A DNA stretch of 36,478 nt from Clostridiaceae bacterium (GTDB taxonomy: Bacteria; Bacillota; Clostridia; Saccharofermentanales; DTU023): contig JAAYQX010000004.1 of the NCBI GenBank assembly GCA_012519085.1, forward strand, positions 1 through 36,478, written 5' to 3'. The notes beneath the pieces are model-generated. The model was not told where the DNA came from. It ran no database searches and saw only the letters and a program-made list of their open reading frames with translations. The position numbers and the translations under genes are program-made. Positions 1-7,057 of this stretch are shown in pieces. Position 1 is the stretch's first letter. Every line of letters starts with the position of its first letter.

Positions 1-2605
1 CATCCCCCTCGTGCATCGCTAAATACTGTTCCATAGAGATTAATACCTTTCTAGGTTTGCTCCCCTCAAAAGGTCCGATATAACCGTAGTCGTGCAATCT
101 GTCTACCAGACGAGCAGCACGTGGATAACCAATAGTCAGCCGTCTTTGCAAAAGCGAGATTGAGGCATATCCGGTCTCAACCACCAGCCTTAGAGCCTCA
201 TCGAACAGCTCATCTTGCTCTTCAGTAGCATCTCGTTCCGCACTCTGACCTACTGAGCCGGGATTGGCAATAGCCTCGGCAACTGACGGATCATAATTAT
301 CACCGTATAAACTCCTGATATGATTAAGTACATTTTCAACTTCCGCATCAGTAACAAACGCACCCTGTCCGCGCATCGCCTTCGGAGCACTCTGCGGGAA
401 GTAGAGCAAATCCCCCTTACCTAGTAGTTTTTCCGCTCCACCGGTATCGAGAATAGTTCGGGAATCCACTTGGGAAGCGACACTGAAAGCAATCCGTGAT
501 GGAATATTGGCCTTAATAACACCTGTAATCACATCTACTGAGGGTCTTTGTGTTGCGATAATGACATGGATACCCGCAGCTCTTGCCTTAGCCATTAGCC
601 TTTGAATGGCATCTTCAACCTCACTGGATGTAGTCGCCATCAGATCAGACAGTTCATCGATTACAATCAGAACCAAAGGCAAATACTCCGGCTCTTCATC
701 TGCAAAGTGTTTAATCACTTCATTATATGATCGAATATCTCTGACTTGCCGTTCCGCAAATAAATTATAACGGCGGTCCATTTCCACTACAGCCCAGTTA
801 AGGACACCAAAAGCTTTCTTGGGGTCGGTTACTACCGGCTGCAAAAGATGAGGAATCCCATTATATACACTCAACTCAACCACTTTGGGATCAATTAAAA
901 GCAAACGTAAATCTTGTGGTGAGGAATGGTAGAGCAAACTAATTAATATGGAATTTATACAGACTGACTTACCCGATCCCGTGGCTCCGGCAATTAATAA
1001 ATGAGGCATTTTGGCAATATCACAATAAATTGGCTGTCCGGAAACATCTCTGCCGATGACGGATAAGAGAGGGGCAGATTGACTTTGAATTTTAAAACTC
1101 GGTTCTTCAAGAATGCCTCGTAAGAGCACCGGCTGGGTTTGTCGATTTGGGATTTCAATCCCAATTGCCGATTTGCCTGGGATCGGTGCTTCTATCCTGA
1201 CACCATAGGCGGCCAGATTTAGGGCAATATCATCGCTAAGACTGACAATTCTGCTTACTTTGACACCTAGACCCGGTGTAAGCTCAAAACGAGTCAAGGT
1301 GGGACCACTTGTGTAATTGGTAACTTTTGCTTCCACACCGAAACTCTGTAGGGTTTCTTCAAGCTTTCGGCTCATTTCTTTGATTGTTTTCACATTATCT
1401 CTGGTCGGTTTGCGATGTCTATCAGCATTCAAGAGACTTAAAGGAAAAGGCTTATATTCTGTGAATAAGGAAAGTTGCTCACCTTTAGTACCAGCTTTTT
1501 TGACGTCTTTGGCCACTGTTCCGTTGCTGCGATCCTGCCAATTACTACGGCTATAGTCAGATTCGGAACCTGGCGCAGCGACGTTTTTAGGCTGTTTCTC
1601 TTTAACGGTATCCTTCTGAGCTAATGTATCATGTTCAACGGAGATCTTTTGCTCACTGCCAGGTTCTGTCGATAAGCCATCCGTCCTTAGGGAATTACCT
1701 GGCAATTGCGCCCGATACATAGGGTAGTCTATATTGCCTTGATCATAGTCTCCTGCATTTTCACGCAGATCACCTTGAGGCAGGTAATATTTGACCTGAT
1801 CTGTTGAATCAGGCCCTAGAGCCGGCTTATGACCGGCAGTCCGTCTTAAATTATCCGGATAATCAAGCCCGTCATAACTTGTATTAATACTGTCCACTGA
1901 TCCCGGATCTAACCAATATCTGTCTCCCAATTCATCATACTGTCTGTCTGCAACTCCCCGTTCTCTTCGATCCTGAATCTTAGTGCGAATACTACTGCCA
2001 ACTCTGGCCTGTGTATCTTTTAATACACGTGCCGACTTACGTACGTAAGCTGTATAAGACACATTAAAGATCAGTACTGCGAAAGCAAGCGTCATAGCGA
2101 TTAATATAATCATAGCGCCCGTCTTACCCGCTATAGTCTGCAGACCTAAGCCAATTAGACCGCCAATCAGGCCACCGCTCCAAATCCCAGTGGTTGTGCC
2201 ATCTCCAAGACCTGACCCATGATTCCAGAGTTTGCCTATGAGTTGCGCGGCAGAAAGATTGTTCTCAGCTATCTCGGGAATAGGATATATAGCTAAAACC
2301 AGACTGACAATTCCGCTGAGAGTTAAGAGGATCAGACCAATACAGATGAGACGGATACGAGTCATTTTGAGTTCATCAGATAGGAAATATTCTACCGATA
2401 GATATACCAAAAATGCGGGAATAATATAGGCTGCAGTGCCTAAAATGCCAAGTCCCATACCTCTGGTGAATGAGCCTATAGGTCCGGTCCACTTTTGAGG
2501 GGCATAGAAAGCCAAAGACAACAGCAAAGCGGCGGCAGCAAAAAATACACCGTAAATTTCTTTGCGGATTGCAGATCTATGATTTTCTCCATTTGACCAA
2601 TTCAT
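1..2605 (-). CDS. ftsK: DNA translocase FtsK/SpoIIIE, C-terminal end cut by window edge
   Basis: Hexameric ATP-driven DNA pump that clears chromosomal DNA through the division or sporulation septum. Reading from the ATG at 2605 gives 868 residues before the left edge. About four hydrophobic membrane segments fill residues 15-190, followed by a polar, Gln/Asp-rich linker to about residue 420. The motor then has Walker A GATGSGKS at residues 540-547 and Walker B VIDELSDLM with D650-E651. The winged-helix gamma domain that reads KOPS/SRS-type DNA sites covers roughly residues 790-860 (motifs ISLLQRR and GYPRAARLVD), so only a few C-terminal residues are missing. The GGTGA before the ATG is a modest ribosome site. 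It lies 26 bases after the Nudix gene and is probably co-transcribed with rnhA. Whether it is the division (FtsK) or sporulation (SpoIIIE) paralogue cannot be decided here. Confidence 0.95.
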   Translation of the reverse strand, partial: MNWSNGENHRSAIRKEIYGVFFAAAALLLSLAFYAPQKWTGPIGSFTRGMGLGILGTAAYIIPAFLVYLSVEYFLSDELKMTRIRLICIGLILLTLSGIVSLVLAIYPIPEIAENNLSAAQLIGKLWNHGSGLGDGTTTGIWSGGLIGGLIGLGLQTIAGKTGAMIILIAMTLAFAVLIFNVSYTAYVRKSARVLKDTQARVGSSIRTKIQDRRERGVADRQYDELGDRYWLDPGSVDSINTSYDGLDYPDNLRRTAGHKPALGPDSTDQVKYYLPQGDLRENAGDYDQGNIDYPMYRAQLPGNSLRTDGLSTEPGSEQKISVEHDTLAQKDTVKEKQPKNVAAPGSESDYSRSNWQDRSNGTVAKDVKKAGTKGEQLSLFTEYKPFPLSLLNADRHRKPTRDNVKTIKEMSRKLEETLQSFGVEAKVTNYTSGPTLTRFELTPGLGVKVSRIVSLSDDIALNLAAYGVRIEAPIPGKSAIGIEIPNRQTQPVLLRGILEEPSFKIQSQSAPLLSVIGRDVSGQPIYCDIAKMPHLLIAGATGSGKSVCINSILISLLYHSSPQDLRLLLIDPKVVELSVYNGIPHLLQPVVTDPKKAFGVLNWAVVEMDRRYNLFAERQVRDIRSYNEVIKHFADEEPEYLPLVLIVIDELSDLMATTSSEVEDAIQRLMAKARAAGIHVIIATQRPSVDVITGVIKANIPSRIAFSVASQVDSRTILDTGGAEKLLGKGDLLYFPQSAPKAMRGQGAFVTDAEVENVLNHIRSLYGDNYDPSVAEAIANPGSVGQSAERDATEEQDELFDEALRLVVETGYASISLLQRRLTIGYPRAARLVDRLHDYGYIGPFEGSKPRKVLISMEQYLAMHEGD

Positions 2606-2631
2606 AATCATTCACCACAACAACTTATGGT

Positions 2632-3357
2632 TTAAGCTATACGAGCTGCCAAAAGTATCCCCAAACACGTTTTAGCATCGGAAATACTGCCATTTAAGAC
2701 CATTTTTACTGCTTCATTAAGAGGGATTCTCTTAAGGGCTACAAATTCTCCCTCATCAGGATGAGCCATACCCTTAGACAATCCTTCAGCTAAAAATATA
2801 TGAAGCATTTCATCCGAATAGCCGGGAGAAGTTAGGGGCGAAGCTAAATGTCGCCAATCTTCCGCCATGAGGCCTGTTTCCTCATACAATTCACGTCTGG
2901 CACATTCTTCGGGTGTTTCGTCTGCTTCAAGGATGCCAGCAGGTAATTCCAAGGTAAGGCGGTTAATGGCCAGGCGATATTGTTGCACCAGATAAATATT
3001 GTCATATAAATCCAATGCTACAACACAAGCTCCACCAGGATGACGAACTATTTCCCGACGCGAGTGCCTTCCGTCAGACAGCAGAACCTTATCAACTTCG
3101 ACCGTAAAAACACGACCGACAAATTTTAAATCCGACTCGATCACTGTCTCCAGCATCTCATCCAACGGATCTGCCGCAATGATTTCATCAATTGACTCGC
3201 CCGCCAGATGGACCAGAGGCTCAAGCTCGATTTCAAGCAGATTTTCATCCTGGAATGGCACAGAACCTTCACTTTCCACTGTAGTCTCTGCTTCTGAAGA
3301 GTTGATGCGGACAGGCTTTAAGTCAAAGCGCTTCTCATTGTCATCTTTATTCATCAC
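2632..3357 (-). CDS. Nudix hydrolase, ADP-ribose pyrophosphatase type
   Basis: Likely hydrolyses ADP-ribose or a related nucleoside diphosphate sugar to AMP and a sugar phosphate. A perfect Nudix box, GX5EX7REUXEEXGU, spans residues 141-163 (REL-YEETGL core). The segment around residues 104-140 (RHPGGACVV, QQYRLA, LELPAG) is typical of the ADP-ribose pyrophosphatase (NudF/YqkG) branch. At 241 residues it is longer than the usual 180-200 because of an acidic N-terminal extension of about 75 residues with no recognised domain. The start is a GTG directly abutting the TGA of rnhA, with AGGAG seven bases upstream; an ATG one codon later is equally possible. It sits between rnhA and ftsK, so it is probably translated from the same message. 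Confidence 0.9.
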   Translation of the reverse strand: MMNKDDNEKRFDLKPVRINSSEAETTVESEGSVPFQDENLLEIELEPLVHLAGESIDEIIAADPLDEMLETVIESDLKFVGRVFTVEVDKVLLSDGRHSRREIVRHPGGACVVALDLYDNIYLVQQYRLAINRLTLELPAGILEADETPEECARRELYEETGLMAEDWRHLASPLTSPGYSDEMLHIFLAEGLSKGMAHPDEGEFVALKRIPLNEAVKMVLNGSISDAKTCLGILLAARIA

Positions 3358-3819
3358 TCATTGTCTCCTCTTGATTTCATCAACAGCCATTTTATCACAG
3401 CGGATATTATCCTCATCATCGGCATGACCCCTGACCTTTATCCACTCAATATCATGTCTGTCATTCTCCTGTAGCAGAGCCCGCCACAAGTCGGGATTGA
3501 TAACAGGGTTCCCGGCTGCATTTTTCCAGTTGTTCTTAATCCATTTGTCCAGCCATTTATGCTCAAAGGCATTAATCAGATATGAGCTGTCACTGTGAAG
3601 CTTGACTCGACACGGCTGATTCAATTCCTGCAAGGCCTTTAGTGCTGCTGTCAGCTCCATACGGTTATTAGTTGTACTGGGATCAAAGCCGCTGATTGTT
3701 TTCTCATGCTCGCCGAACCGCAAAATAGCAGCCCAGCCGCCGGGTCCCGGGTTGCCTGAACAGGCACCGTCAGTATATATTTCCACCAATGGCTTAGTTT
3801 TAGCTTTCGTGCGCACCAT
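3358..3819 (-). CDS. rnhA: Ribonuclease HI
   Basis: Cleaves the RNA strand of RNA-DNA hybrids (R-loops, primers). The catalytic carboxylates are visible in the expected order and spacing: D17 in YTDGACSGNPG, E55 in NRMELTA, D77 in HSDSSYL and D142 in RCDKMA, with H132 in the flexible GHADDEDN loop. Length (153 residues) matches E. coli RNase HI (155). The basic-protrusion region KWLDKWIKNNWKN is present, which supports the RNase HI class over the protrusion-less type. Start ATG at 3819 has GAGGT about ten bases upstream. It is the first gene of an apparent rnhA-Nudix-ftsK unit. Confidence 0.96.
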   Translation of the reverse strand: MVRTKAKTKPLVEIYTDGACSGNPGPGGWAAILRFGEHEKTISGFDPSTTNNRMELTAALKALQELNQPCRVKLHSDSSYLINAFEHKWLDKWIKNNWKNAAGNPVINPDLWRALLQENDRHDIEWIKVRGHADDEDNIRCDKMAVDEIKRRQ

Positions 3820-3860
3820 GTAGTCAATTACCTCAAAATACTAATTGTATTCTAACAAAA

Positions 3861-3889
3861 CTATTCTCTTTACGATACTTAGAGAATAG
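3861..3889. repeat. 9-bp inverted repeat in the rnhA leader
   Basis: CTATTCTCT (3861-3869) and AGAGAATAG (3881-3889) form a perfect 9-bp inverted repeat with an 11-base loop. Read on the minus strand the second arm is followed by TTTTGTT, so it resembles a weak intrinsic terminator or attenuator about 40 bases before rnhA. It could equally be an operator. The rest of 3820-3980 shows no gene. Confidence 0.45.
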
Positions 3890-3980
3890 CCATCAAACAT
3901 TAGGAAACTATCATATAATTCCTGCACTGATAGCGATTAACAATAAAGAGTGATAATATTGTCTGTTATAGCAGGTTAAC

Positions 3981-4009
3981 TTGACACTTTCTGCCTTTAA
4001 CAGTAGAAT
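3981..4009 (+). promoter_or_regulatory. Sigma-A promoter of tRNA-Pro
   Basis: A consensus -35 TTGACA (3981-3986), a 17-base spacer and a -10 TAGAAT (4004-4009) end 11 bases before the first base of tRNA-Pro. The spacing is ideal for vegetative sigma factor. The same -35 and -10 hexamers serve the other tRNA unit. Confidence 0.85.
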
Positions 4010-4020
4010 CGTCAATGCTT

Positions 4021-4097
4021 CGGGGTGTAGCTCAGGTGGCTAGAGTGCGTGCTTGGGGTGCACGAGGTCGCAAGTTCAAGTCTTGTCACTCCGACCA
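4021..4097 (+). tRNA. tRNA-Pro (anticodon GGG)
   Basis: A full cloverleaf can be folded by eye: acceptor CGGGGTG/CACTCCG with one G-T pair, D stem GCTC/GAGT, anticodon stem CGTGC/GCACG around loop TTGGGGT giving anticodon GGG, T stem GCAAG/CTTGT with loop TTCAAGT, and an encoded CCA end. C1-G72 is the typical proline identity pair. It would read CCC and CCU codons. It is transcribed alone, opposite to its neighbours. Confidence 0.96.
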
Positions 4098-4125
4098 GCA
4101 GAAGCCGATTTAATGGCTTTGTACT

Positions 4126-4157
4126 AAAAGGTTATCTCCTTAGGGGGATAACCTTTT
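4126..4157. terminator. Bidirectional hairpin terminator between tRNA-Pro and the 4-hydroxybutyrate dehydrogenase gene
   Basis: AAAAGGTTATC (4126-4136) pairs perfectly with GATAACCTTTT (4147-4157), and TCC/GGG extend the stem around a TTAG loop. A T-run is present on each strand, so it can end tRNA-Pro transcription on plus and the minus-strand dehydrogenase message. Confidence 0.85.
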
Positions 4158-4218
4158 ATGATATTCCCACTCTGTCAGTCAGATCTGTCAAGCGGATCCG
4201 TATCTGCTAAAGAAAAAT

Positions 4219-5334
4219 CTATAAAAGCGAGTGATAGATGCTAATTATCGTTTCACGACTTAATCTAATATAACTCTGACTTAATAAGCGTTCCTGTAAG
4301 GCCAAAACATTGTCGGCAAAAGATTCAATATCATCTTCATCCATACCATAACAATGCAACGGTTGTCTCGGTATTACCTGATCAAGCAAGGACTCGAGAG
4401 TAATAAACACATCCCCTATACTGCAGTGCAAAATAGCAGACAGTATTTCCTTAAGACGCATGATCTTGCCTTGCGGGTTTTGATGTTGGTATTCTAGGAG
4501 CACCGTAGTAAAAAACTGATAGCATGCTTCACCGTGCGTTACATGATATTGCGTACTAAGAGGATAACTCAGAGCGTGAACTGCACCGGTACCGGCATTA
4601 GCGAAAGCTATGCCGGCCATATTGCTGGCAATGAGGAAATCCTTTAACAAATTAATTTTTTCGCCTTCTCCGTTCCGGCTCAAAGCACAAAAACCAGTTA
4701 CAATTGTCTTGATTGCCTGCTCACTGAATAAGTCAGTATAAGTATTTGCCTTTGGGCATAAAAAAGACTCAACAGCATGTATTAAGGCATCAATAGCACT
4801 GGTGGCAAAAACCTTATAGGGCATATCCTCCAGTAATTGCGGAATCAAAGCAGCATGATCGGGAATAATCTCTTCTGCAGACAAACCAACTTTCGTTCCC
4901 TTTTGCGTTAACGATACTATTGACACAGGTGAAACTTCACTGCCGGCACCACAAGTCGTAGGTACAGCTATCAGTTTATGCCCCTTAATAATGGGAACCT
5001 CTCGCAAAAATATGCTTTCCGTCTTTCGTGCATCTTTTATCATCAGCACTTTGGCCATATCAATTACAGAACCACCGCCTATTGCGACGATACGGTCGCA
5101 ACCGCTCTGATTGAAATCGGCAATCAGAGCATCAGTCATCAGGTCAGTAGGCTCGGATTTACCATAATTGGACCTGAAAACAACCTGTGCAGTCAGATTA
5201 AAAGGCGCAAAATATTTTTCGAAGACGGCACGGGCAGCGAGAATGAAATCGTGCTCATTAATTTGCATTTCCTCTACAAAGGAAGCAACATTTTCAAATA
5301 AACTAATGCGAGTCAGCTGTTTGAATAAATGCAT
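4219..5334 (-). CDS. 4-hydroxybutyrate dehydrogenase, iron-containing alcohol dehydrogenase family
   Basis: NAD-dependent interconversion of succinate semialdehyde and 4-hydroxybutyrate is the likely reaction, as in fermentation of succinate or 4-aminobutyrate. The protein has the group III Fe-ADH fold: nucleotide-binding IGGGSVIDMAK near residues 85-95, PTTCGAGSEV at 125-134, and metal ligands by position D182, H186, H253 and H267 (motifs IDALIHAVES, AVHALSYP, HGEA). Length (371) and the C-terminal stretch YGMDEDDIESFAD resemble what I remember of the Clostridium kluyveri enzyme (4hbD); this is recall, not a search. A good AGGTGA site precedes ATG 5334. It is monocistronic, isolated between two tRNA units and closed off by terminators on both sides; no 4-hydroxybutyrate CoA-transferase or dehydratase is nearby. 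Another butanol-type Fe-ADH specificity is possible. Confidence 0.85.
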   Translation of the reverse strand: MHLFKQLTRISLFENVASFVEEMQINEHDFILAARAVFEKYFAPFNLTAQVVFRSNYGKSEPTDLMTDALIADFNQSGCDRIVAIGGGSVIDMAKVLMIKDARKTESIFLREVPIIKGHKLIAVPTTCGAGSEVSPVSIVSLTQKGTKVGLSAEEIIPDHAALIPQLLEDMPYKVFATSAIDALIHAVESFLCPKANTYTDLFSEQAIKTIVTGFCALSRNGEGEKINLLKDFLIASNMAGIAFANAGTGAVHALSYPLSTQYHVTHGEACYQFFTTVLLEYQHQNPQGKIMRLKEILSAILHCSIGDVFITLESLLDQVIPRQPLHCYGMDEDDIESFADNVLALQERLLSQSYIRLSRETIISIYHSLL

Positions 5335-5360
5335 AATAAATCACCTGTAAGAATGTCAAC

Positions 5361-5382
5361 AAAGGGGCGTTACTACGCCCCC
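5361..5382 (-). terminator. Terminator of the His-Gln-Lys tRNA operon
   Basis: On the minus strand GGGGCG and CGCCCC form a six-pair GC-rich stem (5364-5369 with 5376-5381) with loop TAGTAA, followed by TTTGTT. It starts seven bases after the CCA of tRNA-Lys. Confidence 0.75.
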
Positions 5383-5388
5383 TTGCTT

Positions 5389-5464
5389 TGGTGACCCACT
5401 GGAGATTCGAACTCCAGACCCCCTGATTAAAAGTCAGATGCTCTACCGGCTGAGCTAGTGGGTC
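5389..5464 (-). tRNA. tRNA-Lys (anticodon TTT)
   Basis: Cloverleaf on minus: acceptor GACCCAC/GTGGGTC, D stem GCTC/GAGC, anticodon loop CTTTTAA giving TTT, T stem TGGAG/CTCCA with TTCGAAT, discriminator A and encoded CCA. It is the last of three tRNAs in one transcript. Confidence 0.97.
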
Positions 5465-5468
5465 ACAA

Positions 5469-5543
5469 TGGCTGGGATGGAAGGATTTGAACCTTCGCAT
5501 GCGGGAGTCAAAGTCCCGTGCCTTACCGCTTGGCTACATCCCA
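5469..5543 (-). tRNA. tRNA-Gln (anticodon TTG)
   Basis: Cloverleaf on minus: acceptor TGGGATG/CATCCCA beginning with the U1-A72 pair typical of glutamine tRNA, anticodon stem CGGGA/TCCCG around CTTTGAC giving TTG, T loop TTCAAAT, discriminator G and encoded CCA. It is separated from tRNA-Lys by four bases. Confidence 0.97.
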
Positions 5544-5552
5544 ATATTTAAA

Positions 5553-5630
5553 TGGGGTGGAATATGGGATTTGAACCCACGACCTCCAGGGCCACAACCT
5601 GGCACTCTAACCAGCTGAGCTAATTCCACC
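5553..5630 (-). tRNA. tRNA-His (anticodon GTG)
   Basis: Cloverleaf on minus: acceptor GTGGAAT/ATTCCAC preceded by the extra G-1 (complement of C5630) that pairs with discriminator C73, the hallmark of histidine tRNA. The anticodon stem CCAGG/CCTGG encloses TTGTGGC, giving GTG. CCA is encoded. It is the first gene of the tRNA operon. Confidence 0.97.
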
Positions 5631-5652
5631 GTATCAGGCCACATGCCAGAAT

Positions 5653-5681
5653 ATTCTAGCTGTCGTACTTAAATCTGTCAA
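5653..5681 (-). promoter_or_regulatory. Sigma-A promoter of the His-Gln-Lys tRNA operon
   Basis: Read on minus: TTGACA (complement of 5676-5681), a 17-base spacer and TAGAAT (complement of 5653-5658), placed 22 bases before tRNA-His. Both hexamers and the spacing are identical to those of the tRNA-Pro promoter. Confidence 0.85.
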
Positions 5682-5794
5682 CATAAGTTGGATAGCATTC
5701 ACAGGTAGTACAACAGTCTCAGAAACGTTCGCTAGCAATAGATATTATATGGAATTCTAAAAATTGTAACTTGCTTGTAACTAAAATAATCAAA

Positions 5795-5820
5795 GAGCTA
5801 ATTCTATGAGCTAATTCTAT
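5795..5820. repeat. 13-bp perfect tandem duplication downstream of comEA
   Basis: GAGCTAATTCTAT occurs twice head to tail (5795-5807 and 5808-5820). On minus each copy contains GAATTAGCTC, which is also the acceptor/D-arm start of the nearby tRNA-His. The surrounding 5682-5828 interval holds no gene; a second short direct repeat, TTGTAACT, lies at about 5764-5782. Confidence 0.7.
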
Positions 5821-5828
5821 ACTGGTAT

Positions 5829-6494
5829 TCAGTTTACTGTAATCAAGTCTTCCAAGCTGCGGAACCTGGCCTCCTTGATTCCCGGAATCAACATAATATC
5901 CTCGATTATCTCGAATGGTCCATGCTGTTCGCGATATTTTATAATTGCCAGTGCAGTCGCAGGTCCAACGCCCGGCAATGTTTCCAATTCTAACTGATCA
6001 GCTAAATTGATATTTACCTTCTGCTCCTTGAACTGCTCCGCTGTAGCAGAACCCTCAAAGTATAGATCAGGATTCTCAGCTAGCTCGTTTAGTGATGGTA
6101 TCCGATATAATTGATTAGATTTTAACTCACAAGCCAGATTTACCGCATCCGGTGCGGCATCGGCTGTAAAGCCACCGGCCATAGTGACCAAATCATTTAA
6201 AATTTGTCCGGCCGCAACCCGGTAGACACCCGGAATCTTAACTTCACCTGTGATATATACCGGCAATAGTTCGGAGCTAACAAACTCATCCTGATCATAA
6301 TAGGTGCCGGTCTGATCTGTTATGACATCCTTTCTTGTACCGGCAGCAATAGTAAGCACAGTTGTCTCATCAGACTTAGCTGCCTTTACAAGATTATGTA
6401 TAAGCGGGGAGATTAGAGAGGCAAACGAAAATATAAGAACTACCAGTATCAGAATAATCAACCAGCGTTTGGGCTGCTTTTGTTCTCTCCTCAT
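5829..6494 (-). CDS. comEA: ComEA-family helix-hairpin-helix DNA-binding protein
   Basis: Membrane-anchored DNA receptor of the competence/DNA-uptake system, binding double-stranded DNA on the outer face. The chosen ATG 6494 (MRREQKQPKRW) has AAGGGG ten bases upstream. The longer frame back to a TTG at 6563 has no ribosome site. The 221-residue product has one N-terminal transmembrane segment after a basic stretch, an SLBB-like domain (VYITGEVKIPGVY, LVTMAGGF), and a C-terminal HhH pair (LPGVGPATALAII, LIPGIKEARF). The usual partner comEC is not in the window, so function in transformation is inferred. It follows rsfS with a 145-base gap. Confidence 0.88.
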   Translation of the reverse strand: MRREQKQPKRWLIILILVVLIFSFASLISPLIHNLVKAAKSDETTVLTIAAGTRKDVITDQTGTYYDQDEFVSSELLPVYITGEVKIPGVYRVAAGQILNDLVTMAGGFTADAAPDAVNLACELKSNQLYRIPSLNELAENPDLYFEGSATAEQFKEQKVNINLADQLELETLPGVGPATALAIIKYREQHGPFEIIEDIMLIPGIKEARFRSLEDLITVN

Positions 6495-6639
6495 GTCTTT
6501 ATATCCCCTTTTTGTAATATACTTACACGCTGGGATTGCTAACAGGGAGTTTTGAGCGTTCAATTGCCGTCATTAGCAGCTAATGAGCGTCCAAGTCTAT
6601 AGCCAATTAGAGATTTATCGAAGGCTGTATATCCGGTTA

Positions 6640-7029
6640 TTACTGTTTTTCCGAATTCTGATTACGATAATTTCCGGTCTTAGCCCATAGTCGCTCGAGA
6701 CTATAATAGTCTCTTTCTTCCGGATGAAAAATATGCACGACAATATCACCGTAATCCAACAATATCCAGCGTCTGCCATCGGCCCCCTCTACATGATGGG
6801 GCGAAAGTTCAAGACGTTCTCTCAGCTGAAAAATAACTTCATCTGCCAAGGTCTTAATATGAGTTGTTGAGGTGCCAGTGACTAGAATAAAATAGTCGGC
6901 TAAAGTAGTTTTATCGTCAACAGTTAAAAGCTCAAGATCCTGGCCGTTTTTGCTTTCCAGAATAGCCTTGATTTCCTCAGCTATTCTAAGCGATTTAGCT
7001 GTCATCTCCAGATTGTCTTCCAGATACAA
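6640..7029 (-). CDS. rsfS: Ribosomal silencing factor RsfS (Iojap family)
   Basis: Binds ribosomal protein uL14 and blocks subunit joining when nutrients run low. Family motifs are present: DLELLTVDD, LADYFILVTGTS, GADGRRWILLDYGDIVVHIFHPEERDYY-type signature and YSLERLW. The frame is open back to a TTG at 7050, but that TTG overlaps the AAGGAGG ribosome site, so it cannot be the start. A TTG at 7029, nine bases after GGAGG, is preferred; an ATG at 7005 (MTAKSL) is the alternative. It follows the nadD-yqeK fusion by 28 bases, the order conserved across Bacillota. Confidence 0.92.
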   Translation of the reverse strand: MYLEDNLEMTAKSLRIAEEIKAILESKNGQDLELLTVDDKTTLADYFILVTGTSTTHIKTLADEVIFQLRERLELSPHHVEGADGRRWILLDYGDIVVHIFHPEERDYYSLERLWAKTGNYRNQNSEKQ

Positions 7030-7057
7030 TTCGTTTTTCCTCCTTATCAATTAACGG

